Shown here one piece after another: positions 1-7,990 of a stretch of 64,000 nucleotides of DNA; the first letter of the stretch is position 1; each line of letters opens with the position of its first letter. The notes under the pieces are model-generated. The model had not been told where the DNA came from. It saw only the letters and a list, made by a program, of their open reading frames with translations, and searched no databases. The position numbers were made by a program, and so were the translations under genes. The DNA lies in the NCBI GenBank assembly GCA_038210135.1, contig JBBQWZ010000011.1:1-64000 (forward strand), in the 5' to 3' direction. Source of the stretch: JBBQWZ01 sp038210135. Lineage in GTDB: Bacteria > Acidobacteriota > Terriglobia > Bryobacterales > Bryobacteraceae.

Positions 1-141
1 GAGATGGTGATGCCGGGCGATAACGTCCAGCTCGAAGTGGAGCTGATCACGCCCATCGCGATGACCAAAGGTCTGCGCTTCGCCATTCGCGAAGGCGGCC
101 GCACGGTCGGCGCCGGTACGGTGTCGGAGATTATTGCATAA
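1..141 (+). CDS. tuf: Elongation factor Tu, C-terminal end (5' truncated by window)
   Basis: The window opens inside this gene; 46 codons and the TAA stop are visible. The residues are the last beta-barrel of EF-Tu (domain 3), including the family signature MVMPGDNV and the closing GRTVGAGTVSEI. EF-Tu delivers aminoacyl-tRNA to the ribosome. It sits just upstream of rpmG, tRNA-Trp, secE, nusG and rplK, the usual bacterial order, which supports the call. Confidence 0.97.
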   Translation, partial: EMVMPGDNVQLEVELITPIAMTKGLRFAIREGGRTVGAGTVSEIIA

Positions 142-174
142 CTGCCGATAGCGGCAATTGAAGGAAGATACGAT

Positions 175-327
175 ATGGCGCGCGAAATCATCACGTTTCA
201 ATGCACGGATTGCAAGAATAAAAACTACACGAACATGAAGAACAAGAAGACGACCACCGATCGTCTCGAGTTCAAGAAGTTCTGCCCGTTCTGCCGCAAG
301 CACGTACCGCACAAGGAAGTGAAGTAA
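175..327 (+). CDS. rpmG: 50S ribosomal protein L33
   Basis: A 50-codon ORF starting MAREIITFQC, with a GAAGG ribosome-binding site about 10 bases upstream. Two CxxC pairs (CTDC near residue 10 and CPFC near residue 41) show it is the zinc-binding form of bL33, a small protein of the large ribosomal subunit. Length and order (tuf, rpmG, tRNA-Trp, secE) match the family. It lies 33 bases after tuf and is probably cotranscribed with it. Confidence 0.96.
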   Translation: MAREIITFQCTDCKNKNYTNMKNKKTTTDRLEFKKFCPFCRKHVPHKEVK

Positions 328-393
328 TCAGGTCCGGTCCGGGCGGAGTGCTAGACTGATAAGCGAAGCGCTTTGTCGTTCGCTGGGCTTCGA

Positions 394-467
394 AGGGGCA
401 TAGGCTAACGGTAAACCAGCGGTCTCCAAAACCGCCTTTGGGGGTTCGAATCCCTCTGCCCCTGCCA
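394..467 (+). tRNA. tRNA-Trp (anticodon CCA)
   Basis: The cloverleaf can be drawn by eye. The acceptor stem AGGGGCA (394-400) pairs with TGCCCCT (457-463). The anticodon stem GCGGT/ACCGC encloses the loop CTCCAAA with anticodon CCA at 426-428. The T-arm loop is TTCGAAT. The 3' CCA is encoded (465-467). Its place between rpmG and secE is the common bacterial arrangement. Confidence 0.97.
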
Positions 468-491
468 GAGTTTTGAAGGTAGACCTCGCCG

Positions 492-510
492 GACCGGCGA
501 CCGGTCTTTT
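492..510 (+). terminator. Small GC hairpin with T-run between tRNA-Trp and secE
   Basis: GACCGG (492-497) and CCGGTC (501-506) form a 6-bp stem with a 3-base loop, followed by TTTT. It could partly terminate the tuf-rpmG-tRNA transcript or protect the tRNA precursor before 3' processing. The stem is short, so read-through into secE is likely. Confidence 0.35.
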
Positions 511-528
511 GGAATTTAAAGAGGAAAT

Positions 529-765
529 ATGGCTGAAGTAACAGCAGTGGCGGATCGGGCCGCGGGCCTTCCGGCGCGTATCAAAACCTACGTCGAAGAG
601 CTGCAGCTCGAAATGCGCCGCGTCACGTGGCCGAGCGCCAAGCAGGTCCGTGCGACTACTGGCGTGGTGATTGCCGCCGTTTTCGCGTTCGCCGCGTACT
701 TTTGGGTCGTCGATTTCCTCGTCGGCCGCGCAGTGACCAAGCTGTTTGACACGTTCACGAAGTAG
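529..765 (+). CDS. secE: Preprotein translocase subunit SecE
   Basis: A 78-residue protein of the single-helix SecE type, part of the SecYEG channel in the inner membrane. The amphipathic stretch with ELQLEMRRVTWPS, the SecE hallmark, lies near residues 23-36 and is followed by one hydrophobic helix at about 44-65. AGAGGAAAT just before the ATG is the ribosome-binding site. It is 12 bases upstream of nusG in the conserved secE-nusG pair. Confidence 0.96.
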   Translation: MAEVTAVADRAAGLPARIKTYVEELQLEMRRVTWPSAKQVRATTGVVIAAVFAFAAYFWVVDFLVGRAVTKLFDTFTK

Positions 766-777
766 GATCTCCTAATC

Positions 778-1482
778 ATGTCCGATCCGATGGATGAAAT
801 GAATCTGCCCGACAACGGCCCCGTGCACGCCGAAGCGGCGGAGCTACACTCGCCCGAGTCCGGCGACGGAGCCGCGGAGTCGCACGCCCTCGGCGCGGAA
901 GCGCAGGAAGCGGAAGCGGCCGTTGCCGTCGAAGAAATTCCGCCGATGCCGTCGAACCGGAACTGGTTTATCATCCACACCTATTCCGGGTTTGAGCAGA
1001 AAGTCAAGGATTCGCTCCGTAGCCGCGCGGAAGCGTTCGGCTTCGCCGACAAGATCGGCGAAGTATTGATTCCGACCGAGGAAGTCATCGAACTCAAGAA
1101 TGGCAAGAAAGTCACCAGCAAGCGGATGCTGTACCCAGGCTACGTGCTGGTCGAAATGGAAATGAACGACGAGTTGTGGCATGCCGTCAAGGCCACGCCG
1201 CGCGTCACCGGATTCGTCGGCGGTGGCACCCAGCCGGTGCCCCTGACATCCGATGAAGTGAATTCCATCTTGTACCGCCAGTCCACGTCCGCGGAGCGTC
1301 CGCGGCCAAAGATGAATTTCGAGAAGAACGAAACGGTTCGCATTGTCGATGGGCCGTTCATGAACTTCTCAGGCAAAGTGGACGAGGTGAATCCGGAGCG
1401 CAATACACTGCGCGTCATGGTGACGATCTTCGGCCGCTCCACCCCGGTAGAACTCGATTTTCTGCAGGTAGAAAAAGCATAA
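778..1482 (+). CDS. nusG: Transcription termination/antitermination protein NusG
   Basis: The NGN domain begins near residue 61 (WFIIHTYSGFEQKV) and a C-terminal KOW domain covers about 180-233. It binds RNA polymerase and couples it to Rho or the ribosome. At 234 residues it is longer than the usual ~180, because an acidic, Ala/Glu-rich and probably disordered N-terminal extension of about 58 residues precedes the NGN domain. Such extensions occur in some phyla; nothing here shows its role. It lies between secE and rplK. Confidence 0.96.
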   Translation: MSDPMDEMNLPDNGPVHAEAAELHSPESGDGAAESHALGAEAQEAEAAVAVEEIPPMPSNRNWFIIHTYSGFEQKVKDSLRSRAEAFGFADKIGEVLIPTEEVIELKNGKKVTSKRMLYPGYVLVEMEMNDELWHAVKATPRVTGFVGGGTQPVPLTSDEVNSILYRQSTSAERPRPKMNFEKNETVRIVDGPFMNFSGKVDEVNPERNTLRVMVTIFGRSTPVELDFLQVEKA

Positions 1483-1539
1483 GCAGCCGCATGGGCCTTG
1501 GGGCCTGTGAGCACAACAGCACGTTAAGGGAATAAGAAA

Positions 1540-1971
1540 ATGGCGAAAAAAGTAACAGCGATGGTGAAGTTGCAGATTCCAGCGGGCAAGGCGACGCCGG
1601 CTCCCCCGGTCGGCACCGCGCTTGGTCCGCAGGGCGTAAACATCATGGAGTTCTGCAAGGCGTTCAATGCCAAGACCTCCGCAAAAGATCAGGAAGGCCT
1701 GATCATTCCGGTCGTGATCACGATTTTCTCGGATCGCTCCTTCACCTTTATCACCAAGACTCCGCCGGTGCCGGTTCTCATCAAGCGCGCCGTTGCAATC
1801 GCCAAGGGTTCTGCCGAACCGAACAAGTCGAAGGTCGGCAAAATCACGCAGAAGCAGATCGAAGAGATCGCCAAGATCAAGATGCCGGATCTGAATAGCT
1901 TCGAGATCGAAAAAGTCATGAACCAGGTGCGGGGCACGGCCCGCAGCATGGGCGTGGACGTGGTTTCCTAG
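1540..1971 (+). CDS. rplK: 50S ribosomal protein L11
   Basis: A 143-residue uL11 with the full family pattern: the N-terminal lobe has the proline-rich PAPPVGTALGPQGVNIMEF, and the C-terminal RNA-binding lobe ends near NQVRGTARSMGV. It forms the GTPase-associated centre with 23S rRNA. GGGAATAAGAAA before the ATG holds the ribosome-binding site. Normally rplA follows directly. Here the operon stops at a terminator and the next gene is a convergent rhomboid protease. Confidence 0.97.
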   Translation: MAKKVTAMVKLQIPAGKATPAPPVGTALGPQGVNIMEFCKAFNAKTSAKDQEGLIIPVVITIFSDRSFTFITKTPPVPVLIKRAVAIAKGSAEPNKSKVGKITQKQIEEIAKIKMPDLNSFEIEKVMNQVRGTARSMGVDVVS

Positions 1972-1996
1972 TCCGCCTTCATTCAATCAGAAATTC

Positions 1997-2034
1997 AAGC
2001 CGCAAGCCGGGATCTTCCCGATTGCGGCTTTTTT
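1997..2034 (+). terminator. Rho-independent terminator of the secE-nusG-rplK operon
   Basis: AAGCCGCAA (1997-2005) pairs perfectly with TTGCGGCTT (2022-2030). A smaller GGGA/TCCC pairing sits inside the loop, and a run of six T covers 2029-2034. It starts 26 bases after the rplK stop and separates rplK from the convergent rhomboid gene. Confidence 0.9.
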
Positions 2035-2059
2035 GCGTCCGTCAAAATAACGATGCCGC

Positions 2060-3226
2060 CTACTTCGGCGGCTCGATTGCTTTCGCGAGACTGTCCGCTT
2101 CGCGCTGCTTCGCGTTGGCCTTTTCGACCAGCGTCGAGTCGTGTTTCCGCAGGGCTTGCGCGAACAGCACCCAGGCCTCTTCACGCGCGTCCGCGTACTT
2201 AGAAAGCGAGGCAATCAACGCCTCCGGCTTCGGCGGAAGCCCTTTCACCGCGGTGAGTTCGGTCTTCGCCTGCCGCCAACTTGGCAGGATGTCCTTCTCG
2301 ATCGCATTCGCGACGACGTCGTCAGACAGGTTTTCCTTGCGCGACTTATCCAGCAGTCCGTTATAGACCGCCAGGATCCTTGTTTCCGCCGCGGAGAACT
2401 TGTCCACTACCGCGGATATATCGACGGGGCGCGGCAGTCGCGGTGCGGCGGCAATCGTAACCACAGCAGCGACAATGGCAAGAAGCGCATTCCGCAGCGA
2501 GCGCCGCCGATTCTCGGGCAAGGCGAGTGGAACACATACAGCCAACCCGCACAGGAATCCGCCAATCAGTCCGCCCGCGTGCGCTGCCACGTCCGTCCCC
2601 TGCCGGATAAATCCAAAGACCGCGTTATACCCGATGAAGATCAAGGCGCTTTGCCGCAACGGAGCGATCACTTCGGCCGGAATCGAGTCACGACGGCTCG
2701 CGAGTAGGAAACCGAGCAACGCCCCGTACAATCCAAAAATCGCGCCGGAGGCTCCGGCGCTGACGACGTATGGATTCCAGGCAAGGCTTGTCAATGCGCC
2801 CGCCAATCCCGCGACCAGATAGATGACGAGAAAGCCAATATTTCCCGTCAACCGCTCGACGAATGGTCCGATCTGCAGGAGCACAAACATATTGAACGCA
2901 AGGTGAATGATGCCGATGTGAATAAACATCGATGTGATCAAGCGCCACCATTCGCCGCCTGTGATCGTCAGAGGTCCGAAGTCCGCTCCCGCGCGAATCA
3001 GGCTTTCCAGCTTCGGATTTTCGATCCCCGCGCCACCAATGACCATCGCGATGAAGACGGCAATGTTGATAGCAAGAAGCCCATACGTCACAAAAATTCG
3101 CGGAGTGATGGCAGCCAGTCGCCCGCGAAATTCGGTTGCCGGATCGACAGAGACCGGGTCCGGGTGAGCCTGGAATCCGTGAAGATTTGCGTCCGGCGAA
3201 TCGCCGGACGGGACCATGGGTGTCAT
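2060..3226 (-). CDS. Rhomboid family intramembrane serine protease
   Basis: A polytopic membrane protein of 388 residues. The catalytic pair is visible: Ser160 in GASGAIFG and His216 in AHAGGLIGG. The HxxxN oxyanion element is at His108-Asn112, and the WWRLITSMF segment precedes it. Rhomboids cleave transmembrane substrates inside the bilayer. About 100 charged residues after the last helix form an extra cytoplasmic helical tail of unknown role. It stands alone, convergent with rplK and divergent from the next regulator. Confidence 0.9.
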   Translation of the reverse strand: MTPMVPSGDSPDANLHGFQAHPDPVSVDPATEFRGRLAAITPRIFVTYGLLAINIAVFIAMVIGGAGIENPKLESLIRAGADFGPLTITGGEWWRLITSMFIHIGIIHLAFNMFVLLQIGPFVERLTGNIGFLVIYLVAGLAGALTSLAWNPYVVSAGASGAIFGLYGALLGFLLASRRDSIPAEVIAPLRQSALIFIGYNAVFGFIRQGTDVAAHAGGLIGGFLCGLAVCVPLALPENRRRSLRNALLAIVAAVVTIAAAPRLPRPVDISAVVDKFSAAETRILAVYNGLLDKSRKENLSDDVVANAIEKDILPSWRQAKTELTAVKGLPPKPEALIASLSKYADAREEAWVLFAQALRKHDSTLVEKANAKQREADSLAKAIEPPK

Positions 3227-3431
3227 TCGCCTGCTCTCTTCGGTCCAGTTTAGACGGTTTCGGCGGCGCGGATTTTGACGTAGCCGGGCCAGGTGTCATG
3301 ACAGCATTCCGAATCATCCTTGCGGCCTACGAGATCGAATCCTTTAGTCCGATTCAACTGTCTGGCCCTTCCCATCCCACTTCGCGAGCGATATGGCGTC
3401 GTTTGAGGTCTTCAAGACCGCACTGTAATTC

Positions 3432-3461
3432 TTGACAAGCAATTTGGTCAAAGGCTACGCT
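3432..3461 (+). promoter_or_regulatory. Candidate promoter with overlapping inverted repeat upstream of the ArsR-like gene
   Basis: A perfect -35 TTGACA (3432-3437) is followed 18 bases later by TACGCT (3456-3461), a weak -10. The -35 is also the left arm of an inverted repeat, TTGAC (3432-3436) and GTCAA (3447-3451), which would suit autorepression by the dimeric winged-helix regulator that starts at 3469. With this -10 the transcript would have almost no leader. The pattern is seen; its function is inferred. Confidence 0.4.
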
Positions 3462-3468
3462 GTTTCTT

Positions 3469-4116
3469 ATGGCAGCCGCGGTGCAAGTGATCCAATCGAC
3501 CAATACAGCGGAAAAACTCCTAAAGCCGGAGCGTCTTCGGATGCTCGAACTGCTGGCGGATCCGGATTCCGCCAGCGGTCTCGCCCGCCGCATGAACCTT
3601 CCCCGGCAGACCGTCAACTATCATCTGCGAGAACTCGAAAAAGAAGGCTTCGTCGAATTCATCGAGCAGCGGCAAAAAGGAAACTGCCTCGAGCGTGTGG
3701 TTCGCGCCGCCGCCCGCTCGTACGTCATCTCGCCGTCGGCCCTCGGTGCGATGGGCGTGGACTCCACCACCGCTCGCGATCGCTTCTCGGCGGCCTGCCT
3801 CGTGGCCACCGCCGCGCGAGCGATTCGGGACGTATCGATCCTGCGCCAGCGCGCCGACAAAGCGGGAAAGACGATCGCGACGCTCACCGCGGAGACGGAA
3901 ATTCGTTTCGCATCGCCGGATTCCCGCCGCGCATTCGCCGATGAACTCGTGAGCACGGTCGCCAAACTGGCGGTTAAATACAACGACGATTCCGCCAAGG
4001 GTGGACGAAGTTTTCGTGTGATTCTCGGCGCGTACCCGGCGATCAAAGCCGATGCATCCAGCGGGAAGCTTGCGCCGCCCGTGGAGCAGCCGGCGGCCTC
4101 GGTCCGCTTCGACTGA
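3469..4116 (+). CDS. ArsR-like winged helix-turn-helix transcriptional regulator
   Basis: Residues about 12-75 form a winged helix: PERLRMLELLADP, then the recognition region LARRMNLPRQTVNYHLREL and a wing after FVEF. This is the ArsR/HTH_20 type. The remaining 140 residues have no metal-binding Cys cluster and resemble no domain I recognise, so the ligand is unknown. The gene is single, divergent from the rhomboid gene and 72 bases ahead of a propeller-protein gene that it might control. Confidence 0.8.
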   Translation: MAAAVQVIQSTNTAEKLLKPERLRMLELLADPDSASGLARRMNLPRQTVNYHLRELEKEGFVEFIEQRQKGNCLERVVRAAARSYVISPSALGAMGVDSTTARDRFSAACLVATAARAIRDVSILRQRADKAGKTIATLTAETEIRFASPDSRRAFADELVSTVAKLAVKYNDDSAKGGRSFRVILGAYPAIKADASSGKLAPPVEQPAASVRFD

Positions 4117-4188
4117 TTTGTAGAGTCGCCGCCAAAGATCTCTCTTCAGAAGGGTAATATGGTTACGTCAAATCAGGGGAGAGCAGTC

Positions 4189-5280
4189 ATGTCATCCGTC
4201 GAAGTTTGGGTTGGAACTCGCAAAGGCGCCTTTTCGTTTCGCTCCAAAGACCGTAAGAAATGGCAGACCAGTGGTCCGCTTTTCGGCGGAGAAGAAGTTC
4301 ACCATGTCGTACAGGACCACCGCAAGCCGGAGAGGTTCTACGCGGTCGCCGGCAGCACCTGGTTTGGCTCGCATCTGCACACGAGTTCGGACGGCGGAAA
4401 GACATGGAGCCTCTCCGAGAATGGCCTGACGCTCGCTGGCATCAAGCTTCCGGAGTCGAAGGAATCGACTCTGAAGCGCATGTGGCACGTCGAGCCAGGC
4501 GCGACGGACGAACCCGGAGTGGTGTACCTTGGCGCTGAACCCGGAGTCCTATTTCGCAGCGGTGACGATGGCGCGAATTGGGAGATCGTAAAAGGTCTGA
4601 CGCTGCATCCGACGCGCAAAACCACTTGGATGCCGGGTGCCGGCGGCATGATGGTGCACTCCATCCAGGCGCTTGGAAAGGGGCGCGTCATCGCCGGGAT
4701 CTCCGCGGCGGGCGCTTTCCTGACGACCGACAATTGCAAAACCTGGACGCCTTACAACGCCGGGGTGCTTACCGATTTCCAGCCCGAGAAATTTCCTGAA
4801 ACGGGCCAGTGCGTGCACAAGCTGCTGGCGCATCCGCGAAACTCGAACGCTCTCTATCAGCAGAATCACTGCGGCGTTTATCGCACCAAAATCGGCGCCA
4901 AGAAGTGGACAGATGTTTCGAAGGGGCTGCCGTCGCGCTTCGGATTCTGCCTGGCGGTTCCGGCCGGCGAAAAAGAAACGATGTTCACAATTCCGATCAT
5001 TTCGCCGGGTGAACGCTTCGTGCCCGAAGGCAAGCTTCGCGTCGGACGCAGCCGCGACGGCGGAAAGAATTGGGAACTGATGACGAAGGGACTTCCGCAG
5101 CACAACGCGTACGTACTGGTGTTCCGCGAGGCCATGGCGTCCGACGATCACGACGAAGCCGGTGTTTATTTTGGCACCTCTTCGGGAACGCTGTTCTACT
5201 CGCGCAATGCCGGCGATTCCTGGCAGGTATTGGCCGAGAATCTGCCGCCCATTTATTCGGTATCTACCGCCGTCGCCTGA
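4189..5280 (+). CDS. BNR/sialidase-like beta-propeller protein
   Basis: About 363 residues with repeated Asp-box-like motifs (SSDGGKTWSL, SRDGGKNWEL, SRNAGDSWQV), typical of exo-sialidase and VPS10-type propellers. There is no signal peptide, so it is probably cytoplasmic. An in-frame ATG at 4159 would add ten residues. I prefer 4189 because GGGGAGAG lies five bases before it and homologues begin near VEVWVGTRKGAF. No catalytic residues of true sialidases are evident, so the function is unknown. Its end overlaps the convergent methyltransferase by 28 bases. Confidence 0.82.
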   Translation: MSSVEVWVGTRKGAFSFRSKDRKKWQTSGPLFGGEEVHHVVQDHRKPERFYAVAGSTWFGSHLHTSSDGGKTWSLSENGLTLAGIKLPESKESTLKRMWHVEPGATDEPGVVYLGAEPGVLFRSGDDGANWEIVKGLTLHPTRKTTWMPGAGGMMVHSIQALGKGRVIAGISAAGAFLTTDNCKTWTPYNAGVLTDFQPEKFPETGQCVHKLLAHPRNSNALYQQNHCGVYRTKIGAKKWTDVSKGLPSRFGFCLAVPAGEKETMFTIPIISPGERFVPEGKLRVGRSRDGGKNWELMTKGLPQHNAYVLVFREAMASDDHDEAGVYFGTSSGTLFYSRNAGDSWQVLAENLPPIYSVSTAVA

Positions 5281-6056
5281 TTCTTGCGCGCGACAACCCG
5301 CAGACGGCGGTAATCCAGAACCCACTTGCTGTTCCGATATAGGCGCGGCTTCAAGTGATCCGCCACGGCCTTGCGCCGGACGGTCTTCTCGGGCGCATCC
5401 ATATCGGCGAAGAAAACTCCGCCAAACATTTCGAGCCAGTCTTCCATGCCGGCGGCTCCTTCGACGGGAGTCGGCCGGTCGAACAGCACCGCGCTGTCGA
5501 GGGTGAACCCGTTTGCTTCGAGCAGCGCGGCGTACTGCGAAATCGACGGGAAATTCCAGGGCGACTTTTCTTCGGCCGCCGCGGATCCTCCGAGGATCAC
5601 CCCCAGCGATTCCATGATGGCACCGATATTCCCTTTGCCGCCGAGCTCCGCTACGAAGCGGCCGCCCGGTTTCAACGCGAGTCCGATCGTGCGAATTGCG
5701 GATTCCTGATCCTTTACCCAGTGCAAGGCGGCGTTCGAAAACACGGCGTCGGCCGCCGTCGTCACCGAAAATCCGGTCGCCTCCGCCAGCCGGAAATCCA
5801 GCTTGGGATGGCGGGCCGCCGGATAATTGATCCTGGCTTGCGCGATCATGTCGGGCGAATGGTCGATGCCCGTTACGATTGCCCCGCTCGCCGCGATTCT
5901 TTCCGTCAGTTGACCAGACCCGCATCCAACGTCGATGATCCGCTCGCCGGGCAGCGGCGCGAGCACCGTGAGAAGATCCTCACCAAATTTCCAGACATAG
6001 GAGTGCGACGCCTCGTAGCGCGCAACATCCCAACTGGTCTTAGAAACCGAACTCAT
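5253..6056 (-). CDS. Class I SAM-dependent methyltransferase
   Basis: A 267-residue Rossmann methyltransferase. Motif I is IIDVGCGSGQLTERIA near residues 39-54, followed by an acidic residue binding the SAM ribose (GIDHSPDMI) and the post-I motif DAVFSNAALHWV. The pattern resembles trans-aconitate methyltransferase and UbiE-like small-molecule enzymes, but the substrate cannot be read from sequence. The start overlaps the stop of the upstream beta-lactamase-fold gene by four bases, so the two are translationally coupled. Confidence 0.86.
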   Translation of the reverse strand: MSSVSKTSWDVARYEASHSYVWKFGEDLLTVLAPLPGERIIDVGCGSGQLTERIAASGAIVTGIDHSPDMIAQARINYPAARHPKLDFRLAEATGFSVTTAADAVFSNAALHWVKDQESAIRTIGLALKPGGRFVAELGGKGNIGAIMESLGVILGGSAAAEEKSPWNFPSISQYAALLEANGFTLDSAVLFDRPTPVEGAAGMEDWLEMFGGVFFADMDAPEKTVRRKAVADHLKPRLYRNSKWVLDYRRLRVVARKNQATAVDTE

Positions 6057-6988
6057 TTTGTTGCGGACTTCTTCTTCGGCTTCGCCTTCGTCTTTGGCTC
6101 CGCTTTCGGAGGAGACTCCAACTTAGGCATCTTGGCCTCCAAAGCGAGTTGGTCTTTGAAGTGCTTCTCCGCAATGTCCAGATACTGTTTGTAACCGGCC
6201 GGGTCGATATATGGACTGCCATCCGAGCTGTTGCGCGGCGTTTCGTATTTCCGCTGCATCTGGAAAAACGCGGCGTGCGGCGCGAGAAAGACGTCGCATG
6301 GCAGACCGCGCCATACCTTGAAAGATCTTGCGTAATCCTCCGCGATGCCGGGTCGCGTGTAACCGGAGATTCCCGGCGTCAGCACGACGCCCGGATTGAT
6401 AGATCCGCTCGACAGGAAAACCACGTTGTAAGTTTTGCCCCCTTCCTTCACCAACATGGTCCAAGTGGTCGCGCCCATGGTGTGCCCCGGAGTCATGTGG
6501 GCCACGAGCGTGACGCCGCCAAGTTCTACTTTGTCGAGATCCTTCAACTTGCGATCGACGGCGCATTTCGGCCACCGATATTCTTTCGACCAGCGGAAAT
6601 CGAAATCGCCGCCCGACTCGACCACTGGAGCATCCAACTCGGAGACGAACAGCTTCGCGCCGGTGATCTTCTTCAGCGACGCCATCCCCGCTACATGATC
6701 CACATGGGCATGAGACGTAAGTAGAATCTTGACGTCCGACATCTTGAAGCCGACGCGCTGCACCGCGGCTTCGATGATCGGAACGGTAGCTTCGTAACCG
6801 GAATCGATCAGGATATGCCCCGCCGGCGTCGTGATCAGGAACGAAGTGACGTCGTTCGATCCCACGTAATAAATATTGCCGATCATTTTGTGCGGAGGAT
6901 ACGGCTGACTGTCCGTGCCGGGTACGAATTGCTGCGCGAGGAGCGGCAGAGCGACCACGGCCGCGCAGACCAAGGGAACGAACTGCAT
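6053..6988 (-). CDS. Subclass B3-type metallo-beta-lactamase fold hydrolase
   Basis: A Sec signal peptide (residues 1-18) precedes an MBL fold. Zinc ligands are visible as SHAHVDHVAG (the HxHxDH motif), the GHT histidine in TPGHTMGATTW, and the late histidine in FLAPHAA, the B3 layout. SSGSINPG replaces the Cys of B1/B2 enzymes. A Lys/Pro-rich tail of about 25 residues follows. B3 enzymes hydrolyse beta-lactams in the periplasm. Soil relatives are often intrinsic and of unproven activity, so resistance is an inference. It is cotranscribed with the methyltransferase. Confidence 0.88.
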   Translation of the reverse strand: MQFVPLVCAAVVALPLLAQQFVPGTDSQPYPPHKMIGNIYYVGSNDVTSFLITTPAGHILIDSGYEATVPIIEAAVQRVGFKMSDVKILLTSHAHVDHVAGMASLKKITGAKLFVSELDAPVVESGGDFDFRWSKEYRWPKCAVDRKLKDLDKVELGGVTLVAHMTPGHTMGATTWTMLVKEGGKTYNVVFLSSGSINPGVVLTPGISGYTRPGIAEDYARSFKVWRGLPCDVFLAPHAAFFQMQRKYETPRNSSDGSPYIDPAGYKQYLDIAEKHFKDQLALEAKMPKLESPPKAEPKTKAKPKKKSATK

Positions 6989-7081
6989 ACCTCATCCTAC
7001 GTCTTTGCATCGCGGCGCGCGCCGGTTCGCCATGGAAACGGGAAGGCCAGGTAAATCGCGGGTCTGCTTTACGAATCGCGA

Positions 7082-7975
7082 TTACGAGCCGCGCTGCTGA
7101 CGGGCGTTCACCGCCGCCCCGATCACCGCGATCTCATCGCTTTTCGGAACCACCTCGAACACGTAACCCTGCAAAGCGCTGAGTTTGACCATCTCGGACA
7201 CATAGCGATTCAGCAGTTTCAAATCGAGGTACTTCGTGTTCGAACCAGTGAGGAAAAACTTGCCGGCGCCATCCATATGGATATTGGACGCCGTGGCGGC
7301 CGCCAAGGCACGATGCCAGAACTGCATAAATTCCAGGCAGCGGTCATCGCCGGCTTTAGCGTGCGCGAACACCTCGTCCGGTTCCATATCCATAAACCGC
7401 AGCCGCATCGCGCGGTGGCCCATAATGCCTTCCAGGTGGCCGCTGCCGCCGCAGCCGCAGAAGCGCTCTTTCGGATCGAGCGTCACCACCATGTGGCCGC
7501 CCTCCCAAATTCCGTCAGTGACCGGATAGCGCCCGAAGCCAACGCCGTTGCCGAGCGTCCACACGCGGATCAAACGATCGAGATGCCCGCGCGTCGCCGC
7601 GATCCCGGCCGCCAACGCATCCGCGTCGTTCGACAACGAGACCGCGACATCGAGCCCCGCTTCGCGCAGTCCGGCCGCGATGCGCTGTCGCATATTCAGG
7701 CCTTTGATCTGCTGCAGATTGGCGGATTCCTCGACGATGCCTCCGCGGATCATTCCCGGCAAGGCGACGCCAACAGCATGTACGGATTCGAGTCCGGCGA
7801 GAGCGGCAATCTGCGCGCAAATCGCATCGCAAAGCGCCTCCGCCGGAAGATTCGAAAGGCCCTCGCCGCTGCCGCGGTCGGGTATCAGGTAGCGCAAGCC
7901 GCCTTCGATGCGGCTGCCTTCGACAACGGCGGCGATCATGCGGTCCGCAACGATAACGCCGATCGATCGAGGCAT
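7082..7975 (-). CDS. ROK family sugar kinase-like protein
   Basis: A 297-residue ROK protein without an N-terminal DNA-binding domain, so more likely a kinase than a repressor. Visible elements are GVALPGMI, the catalytic-Asp region SLSNDADALAAG, and the zinc motif CGCGGSGHLE, in which the third Cys of the usual CxCGxxGCxE is His. The phosphate-1 Gly-rich loop near the N terminus (VIVADRMIAAVV) is weak. The substrate is probably a hexose. It lies 15 bases after sthA on the same strand. Confidence 0.75.
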   Translation of the reverse strand: MPRSIGVIVADRMIAAVVEGSRIEGGLRYLIPDRGSGEGLSNLPAEALCDAICAQIAALAGLESVHAVGVALPGMIRGGIVEESANLQQIKGLNMRQRIAAGLREAGLDVAVSLSNDADALAAGIAATRGHLDRLIRVWTLGNGVGFGRYPVTDGIWEGGHMVVTLDPKERFCGCGGSGHLEGIMGHRAMRLRFMDMEPDEVFAHAKAGDDRCLEFMQFWHRALAAATASNIHMDGAGKFFLTGSNTKYLDLKLLNRYVSEMVKLSALQGYVFEVVPKSDEIAVIGAAVNARQQRGS

Positions 7976-7990
7976 AATAGGTCGCTTCTT

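Noticed and set aside
4549..5925. 458-codon minus-strand frame crossing the propeller and methyltransferase genes
   Set aside because: It overlaps two recognised genes in another phase and shows no domain.
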